Assembly: GCA_905221605.1 (NCBI GenBank)
Contig: CAJNDS010001000.1
Span: 1-43,204, forward strand
DNA from: Symbiodinium natans
Taxonomy: Eukaryota; Sar; Dinophyceae; Suessiales; Symbiodiniaceae
DNA length: 43,204 nucleotides
Reading direction: 5' to 3'
A program made the translations under genes and the position numbers. Numbering within the stretch: position 1 is the stretch's first letter; each line of letters starts with the position of its first letter. Under the pieces are notes generated by a model. That model was not told where the DNA came from. It did not search any database and saw only the letters and a list, made by a program, of their open reading frames with translations. Shown here one piece after another: positions 6,867-14,900 of this stretch.

Positions 6867-7201
6867 TTGGCGTGGCCCAATGTGGAGAAATCACTGTGGG
6901 GGACAATCGTGAAGATGGTTTCCCGGCTTATGGATTTTCTGCTCGGGGTGCCCTAGTGGGGTACTCGAAAGATTCCATGGTGGCTGCTGTGAAGAAGACA
7001 GCGAGCCGGGCTAAGTCCCTCGGAGGGGCTATGTTGGTGGTGGAAGCCGAGCTCCCGGGGCCCACTCCTCAGGTGGAAGGTGGGCACGATTACCTCCACT
7101 CGGCATGCCGAGACTCGGGCTCTGTACGCTCGGGTGAGCATTTTCTGCTCTCGCCCAAGCATGTTGTGCTTCGCGGCATAGCAGTGGGGTGGCCTCGCTG
7201 A
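6386..7201 (+). CDS. Continuation ORF with HGT motif (possible ADP-ribosyltransferase-like fold), copy 2
   Basis: This frame opens right after a TGA at 6383-6385 and reads as ordinary protein from the start (EELSLEDEEADDGEYLKALW, then WWKYPWNKIAAQF). Its first ATG is only at 6611, inside this conserved-looking region. It therefore most likely continues the RS-rich ORF by a -1 frame change, an intron, or a mutation. The C-terminal domain has MCHGTSFASVIGVAQCGEI (CAT-GGC-ACA at 6842) followed by FPAYGFSARGA. A His-Gly-Thr turn followed by a helix with Gly and later an aromatic-Gly segment recalls PARP/KptA-type ADP-ribosyltransferase folds. That is a weak match made by eye. It ends at 7201. Confidence 0.5.
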   Translation, partial: GNQGQEELSLEDEEADDGEYLKALWESANTAAWAATDRPLSARELVERGQLEPWWKYPWNKIAAQFAEASEYKPHMSHLSVPDAVAGRMATIMGAFRHYGRPLEGDGDLAQKVGPEMFTFDVPGQNVLFVGCNIKGPSFVHDPNYANQATMCHGTSFASVIGVAQCGEITVGDNREDGFPAYGFSARGALVGYSKDSMVAAVKKTASRAKSLGGAMLVVEAELPGPTPQVEGGHDYLHSACRDSGSVRSGEHFLLSPKHVVLRGIAVGWPR

Positions 7202-7270
7202 CAGGGTGAGCCGGACCCTTAGTATGAACAGCACAGGATGCAGCGATCAGGCAGATCGGAAACAATTCAG

Positions 7271-7302
7271 TTTGCACATGTGAGTGTTTGCACATGTGAG
7301 TG
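7271..7302 (+). repeat. Tandem 16 bp repeat with CACATGTG palindromes
   Basis: TTTGCACATGTGAGTG occurs twice in direct tandem, and a third CACATG follows nearby at 7313-7318. It lies in the 219 bp spacer before the recombinase ORF and recurs at 20166-20197 and 32223-32254. It could be a binding site or simple slippage. Confidence 0.8.
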
Positions 7303-7348
7303 TTGTGTCGCTGCACATGCATCCAATGCCCCAGCAGGGATAACTCAC

Positions 7349-7366
7349 TTTGTTTTTCTGTGACAG
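7349..7366 (+). promoter_or_regulatory. Candidate (trans-)splice acceptor upstream of recombinase
   Basis: TTTGTTTTTCTGTGACAG ends 54 bases before the recombinase ATG. Equivalent positions are 20244-20261 and 32301-32318. It would allow the recombinase to be made from its own message. Inference only. Confidence 0.4.
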
Positions 7367-7420
7367 ATCGGCTCAGTATTCATGTAGCATCTGGGGATTG
7401 GCTGATTGGTATTCCTCGTC

Positions 7421-9142
7421 ATGTCCGGTCGAGACCCCAGCTCCAGCGAGGCTGAATTGTTCTTTCGTAACCAGATCCATGCACGATCAGCTTTGCCCAG
7501 CCAGCCTTGGGAACAGCCTAGCATGTTGTGCATTTTTGACCCGATGAAGGCGATGTTCCCTCAAGGGTTGGGCGTGCCTTACCAGGGCGGGAGAACACAA
7601 CCGATGACTGCCTTAACAGCTGGCACGCAGTCTTCGACAAGTATCGCAGATACAGCAACGTCGCATTGCCAGGCCTGGACTCGTGCAGTTAAGGCCCGTC
7701 GGGGAGCGAGCTCGCGAGACCGCCAGCACGAAGCTTATCAGAAGATTTTGCTCTTACTCCAATCCTTTGCTAGTTTCTTTGACTTGTGCACTCTCATGGA
7801 GGATGATACAGAGACTGGTCAGGACTCATTGCAGGCGATTCTGGCTGGCAAATCCCCAGCCACAGTTTTGAAGCATGTGGGGCCAATTCGCACATTTTGT
7901 GAATGGCTGGTAAAGTCAGGGAACCTTCCTCCTTTTCCTGAAAAGGTCGTTTGGTCTTTTGTCAACTGCGTCTTGAAGCTGCCCCGAACAGCTGCCACCA
8001 CTTTGGATACGTGTCTAAAGGCCATCAAATGGAGTTATCATGCCCTGGGATTGCGGGTACGTCTTGAAGTTTTTCAGAGTGCACGTGTCAACGGACTGGT
8101 GGCTAAAGCTCTGGCCAACAAGAGTCCATGGGACCCGGCTCCCCCTCTGCAGGTACACGAGGTGTTGCAGCTTCATGCAATCGCTCAGGATGAGGGCATC
8201 TCCCTTATCGATAGATGTGGTGCAGTTCATTTTCTGGCCATGCTTTACGGCAGAGCTAGAGCTTCTGATGTTCGTTGTATTCAACCTTTGATTATTGACA
8301 AGAGTGGCGCGGATTGGAGTCACGGTTTCATTGAACTAGGTACCCTCCACCATAAAACTTCACGGCTTGATGCTCAGCAACGCCGAATCCTTCCCTTGGT
8401 GATTCCGGGAATTGGTATTGCGAAAGTCCCGTTGGGACAACTGCTGCTGGAGTTGAGAGATGAAGCTGGGTTGCTGAATGATGGGATTGATGTCCCTTTC
8501 CTGCCGGCCCCTCGGCCTGATGGGAGTTGGTCTTCGGACCCCCTGTCATCTAGTGAAGTGACCCGCTGGCTGCGTTTTCTACTTCCTCGTCCTGATTCAG
8601 AAAAGCCATTGTCTAGTCATTCTCTCAAGGCGACCACCCTCGTGTGGTGCTCCAAATTCGGCATGCTGAGGGAGACTAAGCGCGTTCTTGGTCATCACGC
8701 TGACGCTGCTACAGGATCAGACGCGGTGTACGGTCGGGAGCTGCAGAGTGCTGCGTTGCGCGAGTACATCATTATCCTGGAAGCGGTTGCGTCAGGAAAA
8801 TTCTTTCCTGACCAAACTAGGAGCGGCCACTTTGCTCAAGGCTGGAACCGTCAAAAGATCATGGAGTCCGCGGCGGTTACACCTGGAGATGATGAAACCA
8901 GTCAGGGGGACACGCCCGACGATCAGGACGCTGCTTTGGCTGTAGTTTCAGACGCTTCTGATTCGGAGGAGGATAATTCGGTGAGCCCCTCCTACTGGGC
9001 TCACCCTACAAGTCAGGTCTTGCACAGAACCACACTTGGGTCTGCTTTGTTTTTGTGCGGTAGAGCTTTTGGCGATCACTACCGCCGCGTCCCTATGGTC
9101 AGGGCACATGCTTACCCTCAGTGTTCTAAATGTTTCTCTTAG
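7421..9142 (+). CDS. Tyrosine recombinase/integrase, DIRS-like, copy 2
   Basis: This 573-residue protein is read from ATG 7421. Residues 100-225 resemble the helical core-binding domain of tyrosine recombinases. The catalytic domain follows with Arg in YGRARASDV (about 278-280), a Lys in GTLHHKTSR (312), box II HSLKATTL (His400), LGHH (His425-426) and the nucleophile Tyr437 in DAVYGRE. The usual HxxR is HxxK here (Lys403). I recall the same HSLKAT box in dinoflagellate relatives. The protein should cut and join the element at the AA core to insert a circular copy into the satellite without duplication, which fits the observed junctions. An acidic tail (about 500-530) follows. The protein is identical in the three complete copies. 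Confidence 0.87.
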   Translation: MSGRDPSSSEAELFFRNQIHARSALPSQPWEQPSMLCIFDPMKAMFPQGLGVPYQGGRTQPMTALTAGTQSSTSIADTATSHCQAWTRAVKARRGASSRDRQHEAYQKILLLLQSFASFFDLCTLMEDDTETGQDSLQAILAGKSPATVLKHVGPIRTFCEWLVKSGNLPPFPEKVVWSFVNCVLKLPRTAATTLDTCLKAIKWSYHALGLRVRLEVFQSARVNGLVAKALANKSPWDPAPPLQVHEVLQLHAIAQDEGISLIDRCGAVHFLAMLYGRARASDVRCIQPLIIDKSGADWSHGFIELGTLHHKTSRLDAQQRRILPLVIPGIGIAKVPLGQLLLELRDEAGLLNDGIDVPFLPAPRPDGSWSSDPLSSSEVTRWLRFLLPRPDSEKPLSSHSLKATTLVWCSKFGMLRETKRVLGHHADAATGSDAVYGRELQSAALREYIIILEAVASGKFFPDQTRSGHFAQGWNRQKIMESAAVTPGDDETSQGDTPDDQDAALAVVSDASDSEEDNSVSPSYWAHPTSQVLHRTTLGSALFLCGRAFGDHYRRVPMVRAHAYPQCSKCFS

Positions 9143-9287
9143 AGCCACTTTCCCCTCATGGAGAGGTGGTGAGCACGAGCGTAGTTGGAAAATAGCAGGG
9201 TGAGTTTGCCGTCATGCCAGCTCGCGGACTCGGGTGTGAGGTCTCTGTTTGCGAGTGTTTGTTTGGCTCGTACAGCTTGTAGCGGCC

Positions 9288-10577
9288 ATGACAAGTTCAG
9301 TGGACTCGGCCCCTTACTTCCTTCAGAGAGCAGAGGAGATTTTGTTAACCAAGCGGGTCGTTGATGCACTGACTGCTAAAGGGGTCAAAACCTTGGCTCA
9401 GTTGGCCTTTTGCGTGGGCCAGCCGGGGCAACTCCTGGCTCAATCGGATTTCGATACATGGAGCACAGCAGTACTGGCGGACCTTACGGTGGGCGAGAAG
9501 GCATCACTGAGACGGTTGATTCTTGAGGCCCAGACGATGTTGGTGGCCTCCCTTAAGGACATGGCAGAACCATCCGAGGGTGTTGCACCTAAGAAGGTGG
9601 GACTCGCTGAGCGTAATGCACGCATGGACCAGTTGCGCACTCAGCTTTCGGGGATTTCCCTGACCGGCCAGTTAGAGCCTAGTCATGCCTTGCTGGACAT
9701 GACCGTTCAGCAGTGGGAAAACCGATGCCTTAAGTACATTGGCCCGGAAAAATGCCACAGCCGCGAGGAGGAAGTTCAGAACTTGAAGCCGTTGACCACC
9801 AGCCTTTCCCTCGAAGGGGGAAAACTCAAAGTTACGGAGTCTTCTGGCATGGAAGATCGTGATATAGAGGGATCCCTCCAGGTGCTAAACGCCCTTAGAA
9901 GACGGGGAGTTGCATATGCATTCGCCAGGCTGATTAGTTGGGACAAGCATGAGGCTTACGTCTCCTCTCTTTTCAAGTACCTCACCAAACCAGCTCAACA
10001 AGGTTACCGTAAGGTTTCCTTGAGGCAGATTCTGCGAGCTGACAAGTTGGCGTTCGCAAAGATGTCCGAGGCAGGAGCAGAGGTTCGTGCAGACGCATCA
10101 GGGACTTTGCCTTTGGATGCCAGGATTTCTTCGGTGCTGCAGGATTACGATTTGATCGTTGCGCTCCTTCCTTTGGGGGATTTTGAAGGTGGAGGAAAGT
10201 TGCGATTGGGAAAAGGCAACCGTAGTCATCCGTACGAGCATGCTCCGAACAAAGGTAAGCCGGGCAAGGGGAAGTCCTTTTGGAGCCCCAGGGGCTTCGA
10301 GTCATGGTCCGGAAAGGGCAAACCCTCGCCCAAGGGCAAGGAGAAGGCTGGCATAGGGAAAGGTTACGGGGCTGGCAAGTCGGAATGGCTACCCGAGGGC
10401 CTACGTTACCAGGGAGCGTCCGCATGGAACAAGAAGGGCAACAAGGTTTGCTATAGTTTCAACCTCGGCGGGTGCACGGACGCCAATTGTCAGAGGGGTG
10501 ATCATGGTTGCATCATCTACAAGTGTGGTGGTGACCACCCGGTTACCAAGTGCCCGCTGAAGCCTAAAAAGCTGTGA
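9288..10577 (+). CDS. Gag-like protein with CCCH finger and zinc knuckle, copy 2
   Basis: This 429-residue protein starts at ATG 9288 (GCGGCCATGAC). The frame is open from 9249 but has no earlier ATG. Residues 1-310 are mostly helical and include RRGVAYAFARLISWDKHEAY, a pattern I associate with Gag-like proteins of dinoflagellate elements. Residues 315-375 are rich in Gly-Lys pairs (GKPGKGKSF). The C-terminus has C-x7-C-x4-C-x4-H (Cys388, Cys396, Cys401, His406), then C-x4-C-x3-H-x4-C (Cys408-Cys422). Together these indicate nucleic-acid binding and RNA packaging. It ends in a UGA with a readthrough-type context, and the same frame continues into Pol. Residue 46 is Pro here and Thr in copies 3 and 4. 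Confidence 0.8.
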   Translation: MTSSVDSAPYFLQRAEEILLTKRVVDALTAKGVKTLAQLAFCVGQPGQLLAQSDFDTWSTAVLADLTVGEKASLRRLILEAQTMLVASLKDMAEPSEGVAPKKVGLAERNARMDQLRTQLSGISLTGQLEPSHALLDMTVQQWENRCLKYIGPEKCHSREEEVQNLKPLTTSLSLEGGKLKVTESSGMEDRDIEGSLQVLNALRRRGVAYAFARLISWDKHEAYVSSLFKYLTKPAQQGYRKVSLRQILRADKLAFAKMSEAGAEVRADASGTLPLDARISSVLQDYDLIVALLPLGDFEGGGKLRLGKGNRSHPYEHAPNKGKPGKGKSFWSPRGFESWSGKGKPSPKGKEKAGIGKGYGAGKSEWLPEGLRYQGASAWNKKGNKVCYSFNLGGCTDANCQRGDHGCIIYKCGGDHPVTKCPLKPKKL

Positions 10578-10619
10578 CTAGGTGATCCTGGTCTCGATGA
10601 GACTTCGCTGGCTCAGGAT
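10575..10619 (+). promoter_or_regulatory. Candidate stop-codon readthrough signal between Gag and Pol, copy 2
   Basis: The Gag stop is UGA followed by CUAG, the best-known leaky stop context in eukaryotes and their viruses. After seven spacer bases comes a nested stem: ATCCTG (10585-10590) pairs with CAGGAT (10614-10619). Inside it GTCTC (10591-10595) pairs with GAGAC (10599-10603) around a GAT loop. The 16 codons from the stop to the Pol ATG are open in the same frame. Readthrough would give a Gag-Pol protein of about 1,507 residues. The element is identical in all three complete copies. Confidence 0.75.
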
Positions 10620-10625
10620 GTTGAG

Positions 10626-13600
10626 ATGGTTCCTCAGGATGAATCCGTTAGTGGCGTCATCTCTGCTCCGAACCAGGAGGTCGGTATGGAGGCCTTACCT
10701 TCAGGTGCGGGATTGGAACCCGTATCTGCGGTTGGGGTTGCCGAAGGTTGTGAATGTGACATTGAATGTTCTTTTTCGATGGCTTCAATGCCGTCGGCCA
10801 CGACACTGCCAGTTTTCCAAACCGGCGAGGAGACATCTTCTCGGAGCGAGCAGTGTTCTTCGGCTACAGAGCCGCAACAAGTTTTCTCGAATGAACAGCA
10901 CGGGGGACCTACCCGTGCGATCCTTCAATGTTTTGCTGGGCAGGCCCGTGTGGCTGCAGCTCTGCTCGCGCAGGGTTATTTTGCTTATGGAGTGGATCGT
11001 GTTAAACACAAGTCCGCTATGGCACCTGTTTTGCAAATGGACCTGTCCTCTAGGACAGCTTGTGATTCTGTTCTTACTTGGTTGGACAAACGAAAGATTG
11101 CGGGGGTGCTGATTTGCATACCAAAGCTCACCTTGGACCCCATCTCTGCGGCATTTGTTTTCGCGGTTATCAATGGATGCCTCGACAGGGACTTGCCGTT
11201 AGTGGTCGAAGGCTCTTGCAAGTCCCCATTTTGGGATAATTTGAACCAACTTCCAGACGCTCAGCAAGCACCCCATTGGGTCGAAGTAGAGTGGGGATGC
11301 TGGGTCCCTGCGAATCAGCAGCGGAGTTTTGTGATGTCGAACCTTCCTGAAATCACCACGGTTAGGCGCGAAGGGCGAGAACCGGCAGGGAAGTCGACAA
11401 CACTGGAGACATCCTCAGGGGCCTACCCCCGTGGTTTTGCGACTGCTTTGGCTGAGGTCTTCGCGGCTGGCGTCACAGCAAGAAAACTTCTGTGCCAAAA
11501 CCCTTCTTTGGCCAATAAGGCCATCCGAGTGTCGGCCATGCACCAACCTCGGGGGCACTTGAATGAGGTCATGCCGGAATGGAAGGTGGTCGTCTATGTG
11601 CTGCTGACTGAGGACCCTTTCTCAGGACGTAAGCGTCTCAAGCAGGAATGGCGGATTCCGGATGGCATCCGAGTGTTGCCGGGGATGGCCGCCCTGCCGG
11701 TGGATTCCCAGCTTCTGTCGCGGACTCAGACAGGGGGGAACTTGAGCCCGCAGCTTCAGCAGGAAATGCAACAACTGGATGGCGCCTCAGTGCTGAGAGT
11801 GGGGATTCCTTGGGATCCGATTGAATTTATTGGAAAGGCAGCAAAGCTAGGACACCCTTATCATCAGCTGTCTAAATGCAACAAACCATTAGAGAAGTTG
11901 ATTGAGCAACTTGTACATCGTCCAGGTTCGGTGAGATCCCAGAGAAAGTTTTACCTTGAGAAATGGGCTAGAAGAGCCAAAGAACTGGAGCCAGAGGAGG
12001 CACAGCTGAAGGCTGGTATGTCCACCCATCGAGGAGCGATCCTCGGACCGAAACGTATCCTCCTCTTCCAAGAAATGCTTCAAGACATTCAATATGATGA
12101 TATGGGCGTGGTGCAGGAGCTCATTCAGGGAGCCACGCTCACAGGCCCTATCCCAGTGACAGGAGTTTTGGATGCGAAACTGAAGCCAGCCAGGATGGAC
12201 ATTGAACAACTTGTGGACATGTCCGACCAGGTGTGTGAACAGATTTTCGCCAGGACAATATCCAGTGGTGATAGAAACATGGACACGCTGTTGTGGGAGA
12301 AAACGTTAGAGGAGGTTGAGAAGGGTCACCTCGCAGGACCTTTCGACGTTCGCCATCTCCCCAAAGGCTGTTTGGTGAGTTCCCGTTTCCCTCTGATGCA
12401 GGGAGGCAAACTCCGACCTATCGACAACTACTCTTCCAGTCTCATTAACGACACGGTTACCGTCTCCGAGAAACCTGTTACACATTCAATTGACGAGATC
12501 GCACTCCTAATTACCAAGCTATCGAAGGCAGCTAGAAAAAAAGGACTGTTGGAACTCTTCGGGAAGACGGCTGACCTGAAAAGCGCCTATCGACAGTTGG
12601 CCATTTCAGATGAGAGTTTAAGATTTTCATACTTGGCAGTGTACGACCCGTTTGAGGGGAAGCCCAAATTATTCCAGCAACTGGCGGTACCTTTTGGTTC
12701 CACGAAAGCAGTATACTTCTTTTTGAGGGTTGCGAGGGCTCTTTGGACGATCCTGGTGAAAGGAGCCAGAATCCCTACGACGAATTACTTTGACGACTTT
12801 GTTCTCCTCGCATTGAGCGGTGACAGGAGTTCATGTGGGTATACCTTTGATGAGGTCATGAAACTGTTGGGTTGGAAGCTGTCATCAGACAAGACTACGG
12901 AGTGGAGCACAAGTTTCGAAGCTTTGGGCGTTTTGTTTGAGCTGGACCAAACAGGGACAGGGGTCCTGAAAGTTAAGAACACCGAACGAAGGCGTCGAGA
13001 GTTGGTCACAGCCATCAGAGGTCACCTGGAGAATGGTTTGATGGGTCAGAAGGAGGCCCTGCAACTGAGGGGCCGATTACAGTTTGCACAAGCTCAGTTC
13101 TTCGGAAGGTTAGGCAGGAGGTGTCTGGTTGAGATCACGAGACATGCCTATGGTGGGAGGCGGAAAATTCCGGGATACACTAAAGACCTTTTGGAAGAGT
13201 TCTGCAAGTTCTTAGACGCTGCTCAGCCCAGGCTAGTGGGACAGGTGTCGTGCAGATCGTTTATGATACTCACCGATGCAGCCTTCGAAACCGAGACAAG
13301 GTCTGGTGGATTAGGTGGTGTGCTCCTTACGGGGAGTGGGACAGCGCTGTCATTCTTCAGTGTTCCGATCTCGGAAATCCAGACTCAAGTGCTATCTATG
13401 GAGGATGAGCAAACTATTATCTATGAGCTGGAAATGCTTGGGGTTTTGGTTGGTTTGAAGTTGCTAACAGGCCAGACTGCAGCCTTTGCTGAATCGTATT
13501 CCCAGCATGGAGCGACTGCTGGAACTGGGGTAATCGTCTACCTCGACAATGATGCGGCCCGACACGCCTACATCTCGGGATCTGCTAAGAAAGGAGTTGC

Positions 13601-13811
13601 TGGAATGTTGGTGGATGAAGCAAACTTCCTGGAATATGTTCACGGATTTCTACCGTGGTATGCAAGAGTTGCCTCCCCAGCGAATCTTGCAGATCAACCT
13701 TCAAGGTTCCAACTTGATTTGGTTAGGAAGTTAGGATTCAAGGACGAATCGCATGAAGCGAGGAGGATCGTTTCGGCAATTGTGAAGAGGGCCTCGAAAC
13801 TGAAGGTTTGA
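10626..13811 (+). CDS. Pol: methyltransferase-like region, reverse transcriptase, RNase H, copy 2
   Basis: This is 1061 residues from ATG 10626, in frame with Gag. Residues 95-285 resemble a cytosine-5 DNA methyltransferase fold: a motif I-like LQCFAGQARVAAALLAQGY, then YGVDR and LQMDL. The catalytic Pro-Cys motif is not there (LICIPKLTLD), so activity is doubtful. The RT spans about 575-780, with Asp650 in KTADLKSAYRQL, YFDDF at 721-725 and LGVLF at 768-771. RNase H spans 877-1027, with Asp884, Glu934, Asp974 and Asp1023 followed by the QPSR box. This domain order matches DIRS-like RT/RNase H, except that the methyltransferase-like region is in front of RT rather than behind RNase H. It is probably made mainly as a Gag-Pol readthrough product, though its own ATG could also be used. 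Confidence 0.93.
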   Translation: MVPQDESVSGVISAPNQEVGMEALPSGAGLEPVSAVGVAEGCECDIECSFSMASMPSATTLPVFQTGEETSSRSEQCSSATEPQQVFSNEQHGGPTRAILQCFAGQARVAAALLAQGYFAYGVDRVKHKSAMAPVLQMDLSSRTACDSVLTWLDKRKIAGVLICIPKLTLDPISAAFVFAVINGCLDRDLPLVVEGSCKSPFWDNLNQLPDAQQAPHWVEVEWGCWVPANQQRSFVMSNLPEITTVRREGREPAGKSTTLETSSGAYPRGFATALAEVFAAGVTARKLLCQNPSLANKAIRVSAMHQPRGHLNEVMPEWKVVVYVLLTEDPFSGRKRLKQEWRIPDGIRVLPGMAALPVDSQLLSRTQTGGNLSPQLQQEMQQLDGASVLRVGIPWDPIEFIGKAAKLGHPYHQLSKCNKPLEKLIEQLVHRPGSVRSQRKFYLEKWARRAKELEPEEAQLKAGMSTHRGAILGPKRILLFQEMLQDIQYDDMGVVQELIQGATLTGPIPVTGVLDAKLKPARMDIEQLVDMSDQVCEQIFARTISSGDRNMDTLLWEKTLEEVEKGHLAGPFDVRHLPKGCLVSSRFPLMQGGKLRPIDNYSSSLINDTVTVSEKPVTHSIDEIALLITKLSKAARKKGLLELFGKTADLKSAYRQLAISDESLRFSYLAVYDPFEGKPKLFQQLAVPFGSTKAVYFFLRVARALWTILVKGARIPTTNYFDDFVLLALSGDRSSCGYTFDEVMKLLGWKLSSDKTTEWSTSFEALGVLFELDQTGTGVLKVKNTERRRRELVTAIRGHLENGLMGQKEALQLRGRLQFAQAQFFGRLGRRCLVEITRHAYGGRRKIPGYTKDLLEEFCKFLDAAQPRLVGQVSCRSFMILTDAAFETETRSGGLGGVLLTGSGTALSFFSVPISEIQTQVLSMEDEQTIIYELEMLGVLVGLKLLTGQTAAFAESYSQHGATAGTGVIVYLDNDAARHAYISGSAKKGVAGMLVDEANFLEYVHGFLPWYARVASPANLADQPSRFQLDLVRKLGFKDESHEARRIVSAIVKRASKLKV

Positions 13812-13829
13812 CACATGGCTCAGGTGAAT

Positions 13830-14067
13830 GGGGAAAGGAGCCCTGTGTCTCACAGGACATTTCGAGACTCAACAACAGTCTTGGGTCTTACAGGAGGGAT
13901 CGAGATCCAACCAGCCGTGCTCGGTACTGTTTCCCCACAACGTGAAAAGATTCGAACGAGAGCGAGTGATGTGAGCAGAATGCATGTTGCTTGATGAAGA
14001 TTGTGTCATGCTTGAAGTGTTCAAACACGACATGACATTTCATAACAAGCACGGTTTTGAACAATAA
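13830..14067 (+). repeat. beta1 split direct repeat, copy 2
   Basis: This 238 bp block begins 18 bases after the Pol stop. It carries the CAAACACGAC variant that marks internal beta copies. Confidence 0.95.
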
Positions 14068-14076
14068 GTATCGTTC
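14059..14076 (+). other. beta1-alpha2 junction: recombination core, copy 2
   Basis: The imperfect dyad GAACAATAAGTATCGTTC is unchanged from copy 1. It matches the predicted joined ends of this very copy (right end 15130-15138, left end 4013-4021). Confidence 0.75.
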
Positions 14077-14324
14077 TTCGAATGCCTGGAGAAGATAGAG
14101 CTTTATTGTTCAAAGGAAACAACATCAAAATGTTGTGGTGAACAAAACATTTGCTTGTTGTTTCAGTGCTTGCCTTTTTGCACAACTTATTTCCAACGCT
14201 TGATCAGTTTTATGCTTGTTCATGCAGGATTTGTATTTACTTATACACCCGTCGCAGCGGGACCTCTCAGAGGGCAGGATGCCCGGAAAGTGCTCTTAGA
14301 AGCTGATAGATTGCTTTCGAAAAA
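14068..14324 (+). repeat. alpha2 split direct repeat, copy 2
   Basis: This 257 bp block matches alpha1 of the same copy (4013-4269), except for the C/T before TTTCG and a CACAAC/CGCAAC difference. Confidence 0.95.
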
Positions 14325-14427
14325 CCCACCCTCGCCGCCCTTGTAATCTAATGTAAACGTTTTCGCAACCACGTCAGGAGAGGACTCGTGTGCATACGAA
14401 GTCTCCGGTAAGGGACCAGGCAGCTCA

Positions 14428-14805
14428 ATGAGCGTGTGCAATAAGGAACCCTTGTTAGTGCGGGCCTTACTTCATGTGGTGACAGTTCCGCTTATTTGCT
14501 TGACGCATAAAGGCTCGAGTCTTGCTCTTTTCATCGCTGTACTTTTCTCAGCACTCTTCATGGCGCGGTCGTTGACGCGCGATCAGCTAAACGATTTTCG
14601 GGTGTGGCTTCACTCTTTGAATATGGATTCCCTCATGAAGGTGGCTGAGGTATTGGACGACCTCATGGCAGACCGTGAGATGCGGCAACAGGAGGCTGTT
14701 GCAGCTCGTCAGTCTCAGTGGCAGTTTGTGAACCCTGCACCTGACTTGGAGCAACCAAGTGAAGCTGCCTCGTCAAGCTCTCAGAGACAGCCAGAAACTT
14801 CTTGA
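14428..14805 (+). CDS. Small ORF between alpha2 and beta2, copy 2
   Basis: This 125-residue ORF has Ala104 and Asp106, the form shared by copies 2, 3 and 4. The alternative shorter start is ATG 14560. A silent T-to-C change relative to copy 1 (AAT to AAC in LNDF) keeps the protein unchanged there. Function unknown. Confidence 0.55.
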   Translation: MSVCNKEPLLVRALLHVVTVPLICLTHKGSSLALFIAVLFSALFMARSLTRDQLNDFRVWLHSLNMDSLMKVAEVLDDLMADREMRQQEAVAARQSQWQFVNPAPDLEQPSEAASSSSQRQPETS

Positions 14806-14900
14806 ACTGTCGTTCTGAACCACATGGATATCCTGTTCAGGCCGTCACACTTAGGCCGAACCTGTGAGAGGCCGTGAGTTAGCTGTATTTTCCTCTCGAA

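Noticed and set aside
9982-10425. 147-codon open frame on the - strand inside Gag
   Set aside because: It is antisense to a well-supported Gag with zinc motifs. It recurs in each copy only because the copies are nearly identical.
10582-11112. 176-codon + strand frame (Leu/Arg-rich) over the start of Pol
   Set aside because: A shadow of Pol in another frame. Composition is unlike a protein, and Pol continues without a break.
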